Below are positions 1-8,980 of a stretch of DNA of 64,000 nucleotides, piece after piece. Under the pieces are notes generated by a model. That model was not told the DNA's origin and did no database searches. It worked only from the letters and a program-made list of their open reading frames with translations. The translations under genes and the position numbers were made by a program. Every line of letters begins with the position of its first letter. Within the stretch, counting starts at the first letter, position 1. Source of the stretch: Streptomyces werraensis (lineage in GTDB: Bacteria; Actinomycetota; Actinomycetes; Streptomycetales; Streptomycetaceae); NCBI GenBank assembly GCA_014656175.1, contig BNBX01000005.1, positions 138,117 to 202,116 of the forward strand. Reading direction: 5' to 3'.

Positions 1-88
1 GGCCCCGCACCACCCACCCACCGCAGGCACCACGCCCGCCCTCACCGGACAGGACGATGCGCCGCAGGCGTCAGACCTCAGCCCCCGG

Positions 89-760
89 TCACGAGCGAGT
101 CGACGCCCGGTCCAGCAGACCCGTACGCGCGGCCAGCGCCGCCGCCTCCAGCCTCGACCCCACCCCCAGCTTCATCAACACCCTCTGCACATGCGTCCGA
201 GCCGTCGACGGCGCGATCCCCATCCCCGCCGCGATCTGCCGCGTGTCCTCCCCCTCCGCGACCCGCACCAGCACCTCCACCTCCCGAGGCGTCAGCATGG
301 ACAGCAACCTCGCCCCCTCGTCGTCCGGCTGAGCCGCCGGGTTCAGCAGCTCCCCGAACGCCCCCTGCAACAACGCAGGCGCCACCGCCGCCTCCCCCGC
401 CCGCGCCTTCAGCATCGCCCGCTCGACGCCCTCGATCCGCTCGTCGTGCCGCACGTATCCCGACGCCCCCGCCGCGAACGCCGCCGCGATCCCCCGCGGC
501 GACGGCACCGGCCCCAGCACCACGACCGCCACCTGCGGCCGCTCCCGCTTGATCTTCACCACCGGGTCGAACGTCCCGGCCTCCGCCGGCGCCGCCGTCC
601 CCAGCAGACAGACCTCCGGCGCCCTGCTGATCACCAGATCCGCCGCCCCCGCCGCGGGCGCCGCCGCGGCCAGCACCCTGTGCCCTCGCAGCTTCAGCGC
701 CGAGGCCAGCGCCTCGGCGAGCAGTCGGTGGTCGTCGACCACCATCAGCCGCACTCCCAT
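89..760 (-). CDS. LuxR-family response regulator with atypical receiver
   Basis: This 223-residue protein has a receiver-like N-terminal half (about 1-125, with the acidic pair D9/D10 near the start) and a LuxR/GerE helix-turn-helix (about 153-215, starting LTPREVEVL). The position where the phosphorylated aspartate normally sits, in CLLGT near residue 54, has glycine. Phosphorylation-independent control is therefore likely, although this is inferred from one sequence. No histidine kinase lies beside it in the window. It probably acts as a cytoplasmic DNA-binding regulator; its targets cannot be read here. The ATG start gives a full-length receiver fold. Confidence 0.85.
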   Translation of the reverse strand: MGVRLMVVDDHRLLAEALASALKLRGHRVLAAAAPAAGAADLVISRAPEVCLLGTAAPAEAGTFDPVVKIKRERPQVAVVVLGPVPSPRGIAAAFAAGASGYVRHDERIEGVERAMLKARAGEAAVAPALLQGAFGELLNPAAQPDDEGARLLSMLTPREVEVLVRVAEGEDTRQIAAGMGIAPSTARTHVQRVLMKLGVGSRLEAAALAARTGLLDRASTRS

Positions 761-913
761 CGGACAACCATCCCCCCAGACAACACACCCCCGGATGCCC
801 CCGGAAGCTACACGCTTGTTCGACGTCGCGCTCCCCCTACCGGCGAGAATCGCCCCGTAACGCCGAAATTCTCGTGTTCGATGGCGAAGAGCGCGTGATG
901 AGCGGTACGCGAA

Positions 914-943
914 CGGCCCCGTCCCTGAGCAGGGACGGGGCCG
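914..943 (-). terminator. Rho-independent-type hairpin after PQQ gene 1
   Basis: A perfect 14-bp inverted repeat (arm CGGCCCCGTCCCTG) with a 2-nt centre lies about 30 bp past the stop codon of the first PQQ-propeller gene on the minus strand. It is followed by no clear T-run, as is common for actinomycete terminators. Confidence 0.7.
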
Positions 944-973
944 TGGGCGAAGGCGTGAGGCGACAGCGAACGA

Positions 974-2911
974 TCACCCCGTGCCGAACGCGATCACCGA
1001 GTACTCCTTCTCACGGCTCGTGAAGTCACTGGCGTACACGGAGGACATGTACAGCCCGCCCTGCCCGAACTGGATCTCCGAGTAGTCGGGCGACATCCGC
1101 GACTCGACGTCGCGCACCGCCTCCGTCGACGGGTTCTCCATCAGGACCGTCTCCTTGAAGGACTCGCCGTCGATGCTGACGACCTGCCCGCCCTTGTCGT
1201 ACGGCGGCCGCTTGTAGGCGATGACGTTGGGGCCGTCCATGCGCAGCGGGAAGATCTCGTAGTTCTCGCCGGCGTCGGCACGCTGGCCCGTCTGCTTGCC
1301 GGTGGCCAGGTCGAACGCGACGACCTCGTTGGTCTGGCTGTAGGAGTCGCCGCCGCTGTCGTGCTCCTCGGTGGCGATGTACAGCCGGTCGTTGCCGACC
1401 GTGACGCCCGTGCAGTTCTCCACCTTGTAAATGGCGTCGCAACGGGCGGCGAACTCGTCGCCCGGCGCGGAGAGGCGGGCGCGCAGCTTGCCGGTCTTGT
1501 TGTCGATGGAGAAGAAGTCGGAGATGCCGCTGCCGTCACCGGCGCTGTCGCCGACGTCGGCGGCCACCACGAGCGGGTCGGTGGAGACGACGGCCGCGTA
1601 CTCGATGCCCTCGTCCATCTTGTACTCGGCGAGGATGTCGCCCGACTTGGGGTCGACGTTCTGGATGTGCAGCTGACGCTGGTCGTACGAGCCGCACTTG
1701 CGGACCGCGACCAGCTTGGCGCCGCCGCCGTACCCGGCGTCGTAGCAGGAGTCGGACGTCTTCGGCGCCCAGCGCTCGTCACCGGTGGCGAGGTCCCAGG
1801 CGGCGCCGCCGCTGGTGGAGCCTGCCGCGACGGTGCCGCCGCCGATCGTGACGTTGTTGAAGCTGACCGGCATGGTTCCGGACTTGGCGGTCTTGGTCCA
1901 CACCTTGCTGCCGGCCGCCAAATCGACCACCGCGACCTCGGTGCAGGCCTGGGGGTCCGTCTTGCTCGGCATGGCCGGCTTGTGGACGATCGCCGTCTTG
2001 TCGTCCTCGGTGATGTGCGGGGTCGCCGCGCACACCGGACCGGGGAGGTCCAGCGTCCACTTCTTGGTGCCGGTCTTGCGGTCGTAACCGGTGATCTCCG
2101 ACAGCCCGCTCTTGGCGTAGACGGAGTCGGTCAGCCAGGAACCGGCGATGGAGATGGTCGTGACGCCCTTGGGCACCTTGGGCGAGGGCACCTGGAACAG
2201 CACCTTGGACCCGGTGGCGGCGGGCGCCTTCTCCTTGGCCTCGCCGGTGGTGGCGCCCCCGTCGCCGGAGCCGCCCTCCTTGCCGTCGCCCTCGCCGCCC
2301 TTGGTATCGCCGCCCTCGGCGGTGGTCTGCTTGTCGTCGTCCTTGCCGGACGAGTTCGCGTACCAGACGCCGCCGCCGACGATCAGCGCGATCGCGACGA
2401 CCGCCGAGACGATGATCGCCACCTGGGCGTTGATCTTCCGCCCGCCGCCGGGCTGTCCGGGCTGCGCCTGCATCGGCACGGTCGGCTGCGCGTAACCGTA
2501 GGGGGGCTGCTGACCGTACGGACCGGGCTGCTGCGGCTGGCCGTAAGGGCCGGGCTGCTGGCCGTAAGGGCCGGGCTGCTGCGGCTGGCCGTACGGACCG
2601 GGCTGCTGGGCCGGGTAGCCGTAACCGGCGGGCGGCTGCTGCGGGTAGCCGTAGCCGGGGCCCTGCGGAGGCGTAGGCGGCGCGGCGGGAGGCGGGGTCC
2701 CCGGCGCCTGCGGGTAGCCGTAGCCCGGCTGCGGCTGGGGCGCCTTGTTCAAATCGGGTCCGGCGGGCGGCTGCTGGGGCGGCTGCGCGGGCGGGGTGGG
2801 AGGCGTGGCGGGAGCCGAGGGCGCCGGCGGCTGCGGCTCCGACGGTTCCTGCGGCGGCCCGAACCCCGGCTGCTGCGGGGGCTGGTTGGGCGGCGGAGGC
2901 GGCTGGCTCAT
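974..2911 (-). CDS. membrane-anchored PQQ-like beta-propeller protein, copy 1
   Basis: The 645-residue product has a cytoplasmic-side tail of about 160 residues made of P, Q, G and Y, with GYGYP and QPGPYGQ repeats. One transmembrane helix follows (about 163-185), then a charged linker and an extracytoplasmic domain that fits the outer-membrane-assembly/PQQ beta-propeller fold, with repeated patterns such as DRKTGTKKW and DLATGDERW. It lies immediately downstream of a paralogue of the same plan and is probably co-transcribed with it. Its function is unknown; a binding or scaffold role at the cell surface is plausible. No catalytic motif is visible. Confidence 0.8.
   Translation of the reverse strand: MSQPPPPPNQPPQQPGFGPPQEPSEPQPPAPSAPATPPTPPAQPPQQPPAGPDLNKAPQPQPGYGYPQAPGTPPPAAPPTPPQGPGYGYPQQPPAGYGYPAQQPGPYGQPQQPGPYGQQPGPYGQPQQPGPYGQQPPYGYAQPTVPMQAQPGQPGGGRKINAQVAIIVSAVVAIALIVGGGVWYANSSGKDDDKQTTAEGGDTKGGEGDGKEGGSGDGGATTGEAKEKAPAATGSKVLFQVPSPKVPKGVTTISIAGSWLTDSVYAKSGLSEITGYDRKTGTKKWTLDLPGPVCAATPHITEDDKTAIVHKPAMPSKTDPQACTEVAVVDLAAGSKVWTKTAKSGTMPVSFNNVTIGGGTVAAGSTSGGAAWDLATGDERWAPKTSDSCYDAGYGGGAKLVAVRKCGSYDQRQLHIQNVDPKSGDILAEYKMDEGIEYAAVVSTDPLVVAADVGDSAGDGSGISDFFSIDNKTGKLRARLSAPGDEFAARCDAIYKVENCTGVTVGNDRLYIATEEHDSGGDSYSQTNEVVAFDLATGKQTGQRADAGENYEIFPLRMDGPNVIAYKRPPYDKGGQVVSIDGESFKETVLMENPSTEAVRDVESRMSPDYSEIQFGQGGLYMSSVYASDFTSREKEYSVIAFGTG
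2500..2612 (-). repeat. tandem repeats encoding QPGPYGQ units
   Basis: Near-identical units of roughly 21-33 bp (core gggctgctg plus gccgtaagg or gccgtacgg) are repeated several times in the 5' part of PQQ gene 1. They encode the Tyr/Pro/Gln-rich tail. Such repeats can change copy number by slippage. Confidence 0.75.
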
Positions 2912-2979
2912 GACGTGGGTACCTCAGGGGAAGGGGACGACGGGCGGCGGGAAAGTGACGCGAGTTGCGCTCACGGGGC

Positions 2980-4770
2980 TCATGTGCCGTAGGCGAGCAT
3001 CAACTTCTCCTTCGCGTCGTCGTTGCCGTTCAGCCGGGTGGTCGACAGGTAGAAGCGGCCGTCGACCCAGTCGATCGCCTTGCTGAAGAAGCCGTTCTCG
3101 ATGTCGGCGACCGCCTGCGGGTTCTGCATCAGCGTGGCCGGCTTGTGGTTCGCGCCGCCGACGGGCAGGGCGACGACCCGGCCGCCGGCGTCGTAGGACG
3201 GCTCGACGTACGCGACGAGCTTGCCGCCCTCGACCTTCATCGGGATCATCGACTCCTCCACGGGGGAGGACTCGCGCCACAGCTCCTTGCCGTTGGCGAG
3301 GCTGATGGCGACGAGCTCGTTGGCCCCGGTGGTGGCGGCCGTCGGCAGGTAGAGGGTGTCGCCCTCGACGACGACGCCTTCGCAGCCCTGGAGGTCGCGC
3401 GCGAGGATGGCCCAGCCACAGCCGGGGTCGAAGTTCTCGTCGACGGCGACCTGGGAGCGCAGCTTGCCGGCGGCGGTGAAGGCCGCGATGTTCCACGACT
3501 TCTTGTCGCTGCCCTCCTCCTGCTTGGTCGCGTAGACGACCAGAGGGTCGACGGAGAAGGTGCGCTCGACGCGCCAGCCCTTGGCGTACCGGTAGGTCCA
3601 CTTGGCCTTGCCGGTGGCGGGGTCGAGCTCGCGGACCTCGTCGTGGGCGTTGTCGCCGCCCGCGCCGCAGGAGGCGACCTGGATCAGCCGCTCGCCGCCC
3701 GCGAACGCGGCGGGGAAGCAGGGCGCGTCGCCGTACCGCTTGGAGTCCCACAGCTTCTTGCCGGTGCGCACGTCGTACGCCGTGCCGGACTGCGAGCGGC
3801 CCACCATCAGCGTGTTGCCGGCGAGGGACAGCTCGATGGAGAGCACGCTGTCGAACAGCGCGCCGTCGGCGACCTCCTGCGTCCAGCCCTTCTCGCCGGT
3901 GACGAGGTCGACGAGCTGGAGCTGGTTGCACTTGGCGCTGTCGCTGCTGCCGCTCATGGACGCGACGACGATCTTGTCGTCGGCCGTCTTCTCCGGGGTG
4001 ACCGCGCAGATCTTGTGGGGGAAGGTGATGGTGTCCCAGGCGGGTTTGCCGTCGGTGACGTTGTACCCGTAGAGGTCCTTGTAGGCCGCCTTGACCGCGG
4101 TCTTGCCGGTTATCCACTGGCCGGGGGCGTCGGCGCCGGAGCCGGGGGCGTCGGGCGCCTCCTTGTACCAGAGCACCTTGGACTCGCCCGCCTGGCGGCC
4201 CTCGTTGAGGTCCTCGGTCTCCTCGCCGCCGTCGCCGCTGCCGTCGCCCGGGTTGACCGGGGCGCCGCTGGACCCGCCCGGCTCGGGGTCGTCGGTCTGC
4301 CGGGCGACCGGCTCCTTCTTGTCGTCGTCGCCGGAGACGGCCCACACCGTGCCGCCGACGATCAGCGCGACCGCCACCGCGGCGGCGGCGATCAGCAGCG
4401 GCTTGCCCTTGAAGGGGTTGCGGGAGCCGCCGCCGGGCGGGGTGCCGGGCGCGCCGGGGAAGCCGGACTGCTGCGGATGGCCGTACCCGGACTGGCCGTA
4501 TTGGCCCGGCTGCTGCGGCTGTCCGTACGGGCCGGGCTGCTGGTACGGCCCGGAGGCGTAGGGGCCGGGCTGCGTCGGAGGCTGCTGCGGGTAGCCGTAC
4601 CCGGGATGCGGAGCGCCGGAGGGCTGACCCTGCGGCGGCGTCTGCGGGGTGCCCTGCGGGGGCGGTGGGGTCTGCGGCGGCGTCTGCGGCGGTCCGAAAC
4701 CCCCGCCCGGCGGCGGGTCCTGCGGAGGTCCGAAGCCGCCCTGAGGCGGCTGGTTGGGCGGCTGAGTCAT
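2980..4770 (-). CDS. membrane-anchored PQQ-like beta-propeller protein, copy 2
   Basis: This 596-residue paralogue of the downstream gene has the same architecture: a Pro/Gly/Gln/Tyr-rich N-terminal tail (about 1-118), one membrane helix (about 124-146), an acidic/Ser/Gly linker and an extracytoplasmic beta-propeller with WD-like units (DVRTGKKLWD, DPATGKAKWTY). The two genes are in the same orientation with a 68-bp gap, which suggests a tandem duplication and a shared promoter upstream of this copy. The propellers have diverged far more than the tails. The ligand is unknown. Confidence 0.8.
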   Translation of the reverse strand: MTQPPNQPPQGGFGPPQDPPPGGGFGPPQTPPQTPPPPQGTPQTPPQGQPSGAPHPGYGYPQQPPTQPGPYASGPYQQPGPYGQPQQPGQYGQSGYGHPQQSGFPGAPGTPPGGGSRNPFKGKPLLIAAAAVAVALIVGGTVWAVSGDDDKKEPVARQTDDPEPGGSSGAPVNPGDGSGDGGEETEDLNEGRQAGESKVLWYKEAPDAPGSGADAPGQWITGKTAVKAAYKDLYGYNVTDGKPAWDTITFPHKICAVTPEKTADDKIVVASMSGSSDSAKCNQLQLVDLVTGEKGWTQEVADGALFDSVLSIELSLAGNTLMVGRSQSGTAYDVRTGKKLWDSKRYGDAPCFPAAFAGGERLIQVASCGAGGDNAHDEVRELDPATGKAKWTYRYAKGWRVERTFSVDPLVVYATKQEEGSDKKSWNIAAFTAAGKLRSQVAVDENFDPGCGWAILARDLQGCEGVVVEGDTLYLPTAATTGANELVAISLANGKELWRESSPVEESMIPMKVEGGKLVAYVEPSYDAGGRVVALPVGGANHKPATLMQNPQAVADIENGFFSKAIDWVDGRFYLSTTRLNGNDDAKEKLMLAYGT

Positions 4771-5014
4771 CAGCGCGTTCCCCCTTGCTCACTGATTTTT
4801 AGCCACGCCCTGAGGTTCGTGATGACCCAGAGTCGTCGTCGGTCACTTGTCGGACGGCTCTTTCTATCACCCGGCACCGACACGCCACCGGGCCGCGTCC
4901 TCCCCTGTTCCCAAGGGAGGACCGGCCTGTGATGCGCCCGTTACGTGCCTTCACGCCCTCTTCACGCGGCGCGTGCTCCCCACGCGCAGGCGCACGAGGC
5001 GGCTCTCGCGCCGG

Positions 5015-6826
5015 TCAGGCGTCCTCGGCGAGTTCCAGCCAGCGCAGCTCCAGTTCGTCGCGCTGACCGGCCAGGTCCCGCAGTTCGGCGTCCAGTTCGG
5101 CCACTTTCGCGAAGTCCGTGGCGTTCTCGGCGATGGCGGTGTGGAGGGTGGCCTCCCTGGCCGAGATCTTGTCCAGCTGGCGCTCGATGCGCTGGAGTTC
5201 CTTCTTCGCCGCGCGCTGGTCGGCGGCGCTCTTCTCGGGCGTCGCGCCGCGGGCCGGGGCGGCGGCCTGGGCGGAGGCGGCGGCGGCCTCCTCCATGCGC
5301 TTGCGGCGCTCCAGGTACTCGTCGATGCCGCGCGGCAGCATCCGCAGGGTGCCGTCGCCGAGGAGGGCGAAGACGCGGTCGGTGGTGCGCTCGACGAAGA
5401 ACCGGTCGTGGGAGATGACGATCATGGAGCCGGGCCAGCCGTCGAGGAGGTCCTCGAGCTGGGTCAGGGTCTCGATGTCGAGGTCGTTGGTGGGCTCGTC
5501 GAGGAAGAGGACGTTGGGCTCGTCCATCAGCAGCCGCAGCAGCTGGAGGCGGCGGCGCTCACCGCCGGAGAGGTCCCCGACGGGCGTCCACTGCTTCTCC
5601 TTGTTGAAGCCGAAGGTCTCGCAGAGCTGACCGGCGGTCATCTCGCGGCCCTTGCCGAGGTCGACGCGCTCACGCACCTGCTGCACGGCCTGCAGCACCC
5701 GCCAGGTGGGGTCGAGTTCGGCGACCTCCTGCGACAGATAGGCCAGTTTGACGGTCTTCCCGACGCGGATGCGGCCGGCCGCGGGCTGCGTCTCGCCCTC
5801 GCTGCGGGCGGCCTCGGCGAGCGCCCGCAGCAGGGACGTCTTGCCGGCGCCGTTGACGCCGACCAGGCCGATGCGGTCGCCGGGGCCGAGCTGCCAGGTC
5901 ACGTGCTTCAGCAGCACCTTGGGCCCGGCCTGGACGGTCACGTCCTCCAGGTCGAACACGGTCTTGCCGAGCCGCGAGGAGGCGAACTTCATCAGCTCGC
6001 TGCTGTCGCGCGGCGGCGGCACGTCGGCGATCAGCTCGTTGGCGGCCTCGACGCGGAAGCGCGGCTTGGAGGTGCGGGCGGGGGCGCCGCGGCGCAGCCA
6101 GGCCAACTCCTTGCGGACCAGGTTCTGCCGCTTGGCCTCCTCGGTGGCCGCGATGCGCTCGCGCTCGGCGCGGGCGAAGACGTAGTCGGAGTAGCCGCCC
6201 TCGTACTCGTGGACGACGCCGCGCTGCACGTCCCACATGCGGGTGCAGACCTGGTCGAGGAACCACCGGTCGTGGGTGACGCAGACGAGCGCGGAGCGGC
6301 GGTTGCGCAGGTGCTCGGCGAGCCAGGCGATGCCCTCGACGTCGAGGTGGTTGGTCGGCTCGTCGAGGACGATCAGGTCCTGCTCCTCGATGAGCAGCTT
6401 GGCCAGCGCGATGCGGCGCCGCTCGCCGCCGGACAGCGGTCCGACGACGGTGTCGAGTCCTTTGGGGAAGCCGGGCAGGTCGAGCCCGCCGAACAGTCCG
6501 GTGAGCACGTCGCGGACCTTGGCGTCACCGGCCCACTCGTGGTCGGCCATGTCCCCGATGACCTCGTGCCGGACGGTCGCCTCGGGGTCGAGCGAGTCGT
6601 GCTGCGTGAGCACGCCGAGCCGCAGCCCGCCGGAGTGCGTCACCCGCCCGGTGTCGGCCTCCTCCAGCCGGGCCAGCATGCGGATCAGCGTGGTCTTGCC
6701 GTCCCCGTTGCGCCCCACGACCCCGATCCGGTCGCCCTCGGAGACGCCGAGGGAGATCCCGTCCAGCAGCGCACGGGTGCCGTACACCTTGCTGACGTTC
6801 TCGACATTGACCAGATTGACGGCCAT
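5015..6826 (-). CDS. ABC-F family ATPase (Uup/EttA-like)
   Basis: The product has 603 residues, two ABC ATPase domains, no membrane segments and a C-terminal coiled coil (about 515-600), the Uup-like plan of ABC-F proteins that act on ribosomes or DNA intermediates. Both halves carry LSGGERRR signatures and LDEPTN Walker B motifs. The first Walker A reads GRNGDGKTT (38-46) with an unusual Asp; the second is GVNGAGKTS. The chosen ATG follows an AGGAGAG ribosome-binding site; a longer upstream reading lacks the family start. It is more likely a housekeeping translation factor than a dedicated antibiotic-resistance ABC-F. Confidence 0.85.
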   Translation of the reverse strand: MAVNLVNVENVSKVYGTRALLDGISLGVSEGDRIGVVGRNGDGKTTLIRMLARLEEADTGRVTHSGGLRLGVLTQHDSLDPEATVRHEVIGDMADHEWAGDAKVRDVLTGLFGGLDLPGFPKGLDTVVGPLSGGERRRIALAKLLIEEQDLIVLDEPTNHLDVEGIAWLAEHLRNRRSALVCVTHDRWFLDQVCTRMWDVQRGVVHEYEGGYSDYVFARAERERIAATEEAKRQNLVRKELAWLRRGAPARTSKPRFRVEAANELIADVPPPRDSSELMKFASSRLGKTVFDLEDVTVQAGPKVLLKHVTWQLGPGDRIGLVGVNGAGKTSLLRALAEAARSEGETQPAAGRIRVGKTVKLAYLSQEVAELDPTWRVLQAVQQVRERVDLGKGREMTAGQLCETFGFNKEKQWTPVGDLSGGERRRLQLLRLLMDEPNVLFLDEPTNDLDIETLTQLEDLLDGWPGSMIVISHDRFFVERTTDRVFALLGDGTLRMLPRGIDEYLERRKRMEEAAAASAQAAAPARGATPEKSAADQRAAKKELQRIERQLDKISAREATLHTAIAENATDFAKVAELDAELRDLAGQRDELELRWLELAEDA

Positions 6827-7015
6827 TTCTCTCCTGCCCGGTGGATCGATCAGCTTTCCAGCGTAGGCCCTGCCGGGGGGCGGTCGTGACGCGAGGAGAC
6901 GGTCACCCTTTGTGATGAGGTGATCGGAAACGGGCGGCTGCCGTAGGTGGCAGGCAGCAGGTTCCCACACCGAGTTGATCGGCGGGAGCCCGGTGGAAGC
7001 GCGGCCCTGAGCCGT

Positions 7016-7912
7016 TCAGACCACCGTGGCCCCCGGCACCGGCCCCGGCGCCGTGCGTACGTCCCGGCAGGTGCCGGAGGCCCGCAGCGCCGCCGCGACG
7101 GTCTCCGCCGCCTCCGCGTCCCGCGCCAGGAACGCCGTCGTCGGCCCCGACCCCGACACCAGCGAGGCCAGTGCCCCCGCCGCGCGCCCCGCGGCCAGCG
7201 TGTCCGCCAGCTCCGGGAACAGAGACAGCGCCGCCGGCTGGAGATCGTTGGACACGGCGGCCGCGAGCGCTTCCGCGTCACCCTTGGCGAGAGCGCCGAG
7301 CAGTCCCCGCGAAGCCACCGGCTCCGGGATCTCCCGCGCTTCCGCCAGCCGGTCGAACTCCCGGAACACCGCCGGTGTGGACAGCCCCCGTGAGGCCATC
7401 GCGAACACCCAGTGGAAGGTCCCCCCGACCTCCAGCTCCGTCAGCCTCTCGCCGCGCCCGGTACCGAGCGCGGCCCCGCCGACCAGGCTGAACGGCACGT
7501 CGCTGCCCAGCTCGGCGCAGATGTCGAGGAGTTCCTCCCGGCTCGCGCCGGTGCCCCACAGCGCGTCGCAGGCGAGCAGGGCGCCCGCGCCGTCCGCGCT
7601 GCCGCCGGCCATGCCGCCCGCGACGGGGATGTCCTTGGCGATGTGCAGGTGGACGTCGGGCGCCCGGCCGTACCGCTCGGCGAGGGCCAGGGCGGCGCGG
7701 GCGGCGAGGTTGCTGCGGTCGAGGGGGACCTGCGCGGCGTCGGGGCCTTCGCAGGTGATGCGCGGGCCGTCCGGCGACGGGGTGGCGGTCACCTCGTCGT
7801 ACAGGCCGACCGCGAGGAAGACGTTGGCCAGCTCGTGGAAGCCGTCGGGGCGGGCCGCGCCGACCGCGAGCTGCACGTTGACCTTGGCGGGGACGCGGAC
7901 GGTGACGCTCAC
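7016..7912 (-). CDS. ispE: 4-diphosphocytidyl-2-C-methyl-D-erythritol kinase
   Basis: IspE phosphorylates CDP-methylerythritol in the MEP route to isopentenyl diphosphate. The 298-residue product starts [15 protein letters not shown], the usual GHMP-kinase N terminus, and carries the ATP loop [13 protein letters not shown] and the late SGSGPTTAF motif. The GTG start overlaps the rsmA stop by 4 nt (GTGA), so the two are translationally coupled. The rsmA-ispE order is widely conserved in actinomycetes. Confidence 0.95.
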   Translation of the reverse strand: MSVTVRVPAKVNVQLAVGAARPDGFHELANVFLAVGLYDEVTATPSPDGPRITCEGPDAAQVPLDRSNLAARAALALAERYGRAPDVHLHIAKDIPVAGGMAGGSADGAGALLACDALWGTGASREELLDICAELGSDVPFSLVGGAALGTGRGERLTELEVGGTFHWVFAMASRGLSTPAVFREFDRLAEAREIPEPVASRGLLGALAKGDAEALAAAVSNDLQPAALSLFPELADTLAAGRAAGALASLVSGSGPTTAFLARDAEAAETVAAALRASGTCRDVRTAPGPVPGATVV

Positions 7913-8796
7913 TGCGGGCCCTGCTCCTCGTGTCCGGCGTGCTTGTGTTCGGCGATGCGCGCGAACTCCTCGACGGTCAGCGACTCGCCTCGCGCCTGCG
8001 GCGGGACGCCGGCCGCGACCAGCGCCGCCTCGGCCGCGGCCGGCGAGCCCGCCCAGCCGGCGAGGGCGGCGCGCAGCGTCTTGCGGCGCTGGGCGAAGGC
8101 CGCGTCGACCACGGCGAACACCTCGCGCCGGGTCGCGGTGGTCTTCAGCGGCTCCGCACGCCGCACCAGCGACACCAGGCCGCTGTCGACGTTCGGCGCG
8201 GGCCAGAAGACGGTGCGGCCGATGGCCCCGGCGCGCTTGACCTCGGCGTACCAGTTGGCCTTGACCGAGGGGACGCCGTACACCTTCGAGCCGGGTGCGG
8301 CGGCGAGCCGGTCGGCCACCTCGGACTGGACCATCACCAGCGTGCGCTCGATGCTCGGGAACGTCTCGAGCATGTGCAGCAGCACGGGGACGGCGACGTT
8401 GTAGGGGAGGTTGGCGACCAGCGCGGTCGGGGCCGGTCCCGGCAGCTCGGTGACGTGCATCGCGTCGGAGTGGACCAGCGCGAACCGGTCGGCGCGCTCC
8501 GGCATGCGGGCGGCGACGGTGGCGGGCAGCGCCCCGGCGAGCACGTCGTCGATCTCCACCGCGGTGACCCGGTCGGCGGCCTCCAGCAGCGCCAGCGTGA
8601 GCGAGCCGAGCCCGGGGCCGACCTCGACGACGACGTCGTCGGGGCGTACCTCGGCGGTGCGCACGATACGGCGGACCGTGTTGGCGTCGATGACGAAGTT
8701 CTGGCCGCGCTGCTTGGTGGGCCGTACGCCGAGGGCGGCCGCCAGTTCGCGGACGTCGGCGGGGCCGAGGAGGGCGTCGGGGGTGGGGCTGGTCAC
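7909..8796 (-). CDS. rsmA: 16S rRNA dimethyladenosine transferase
   Basis: RsmA (KsgA) dimethylates two adjacent adenosines in the 3' helix of 16S rRNA during 30S assembly. The 295-residue product shows the SAM-binding motif [11 protein letters not shown], the catalytic NLPYNVA motif, and the N-terminal KQRGQNFV. The GTG start before [10 protein letters not shown] was preferred because the longer reading adds about 90 arginine-rich residues with no family counterpart. It is followed by ispE with a 4-nt overlap. Confidence 0.95.
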   Translation of the reverse strand: MTSPTPDALLGPADVRELAAALGVRPTKQRGQNFVIDANTVRRIVRTAEVRPDDVVVEVGPGLGSLTLALLEAADRVTAVEIDDVLAGALPATVAARMPERADRFALVHSDAMHVTELPGPAPTALVANLPYNVAVPVLLHMLETFPSIERTLVMVQSEVADRLAAAPGSKVYGVPSVKANWYAEVKRAGAIGRTVFWPAPNVDSGLVSLVRRAEPLKTTATRREVFAVVDAAFAQRRKTLRAALAGWAGSPAAAEAALVAAGVPPQARGESLTVEEFARIAEHKHAGHEEQGPQ

Positions 8797-8831
8797 GGGA
8801 CAAGGGTACGGGGCGCGTGGGTCCGCCCCGG

Positions 8832-8930
8832 TCACCGCCGGTGCGGCCGGCGGCCGGCGGCGCCGAGGTCCCGCCAGGTGCGGGTGTCGAACTGGTCCAG
8901 CCCGCCGTACGTGCCCGAGCCGCTCGCCGA
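8832..8930 (-). pseudogene. candidate relic of an Rpf-domain (rpfB-like) gene
   Basis: Between the rsmA start and the tatD stop, the minus strand holds a stop-bounded reading of about 32 codons containing [21 protein letters not shown]. Allowing one extra residue, this resembles the YGGLQF...TW core of resuscitation-promoting-factor domains. From general knowledge, many Streptomyces carry an rpfB gene in exactly this tatD-rsmA slot. No start codon or upstream domain remains. The assignment is an inference from a short match and could be wrong. Confidence 0.4.
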
Positions 8931-8980
8931 TCACTCTCCCGAGCGGCACGACCACGGACCGTGCGCGAGGTGAGGGCCGG

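Noticed and set aside
844..874. Inverted repeat CGAGAAT ... ATTCTCG upstream of the first regulator.
   Set aside because: The arms are only 7 bp with a 17-nt centre, and the site lies 80-110 bp from the start; it could easily be chance.
1361..2992. Long open reading frames antiparallel to the PQQ, ABC-F, exporter and other genes throughout the window.
   Set aside because: They follow from GC-rich third positions of the real genes, lack ribosome-binding sites and encode Arg/Ala/Gly-rich nonsense with no family pattern.
5015..6826. ABC-F protein as a dedicated antibiotic resistance determinant.
   Set aside because: The C-terminal coiled coil and housekeeping neighbours fit the Uup-type group; no biosynthetic genes are near.
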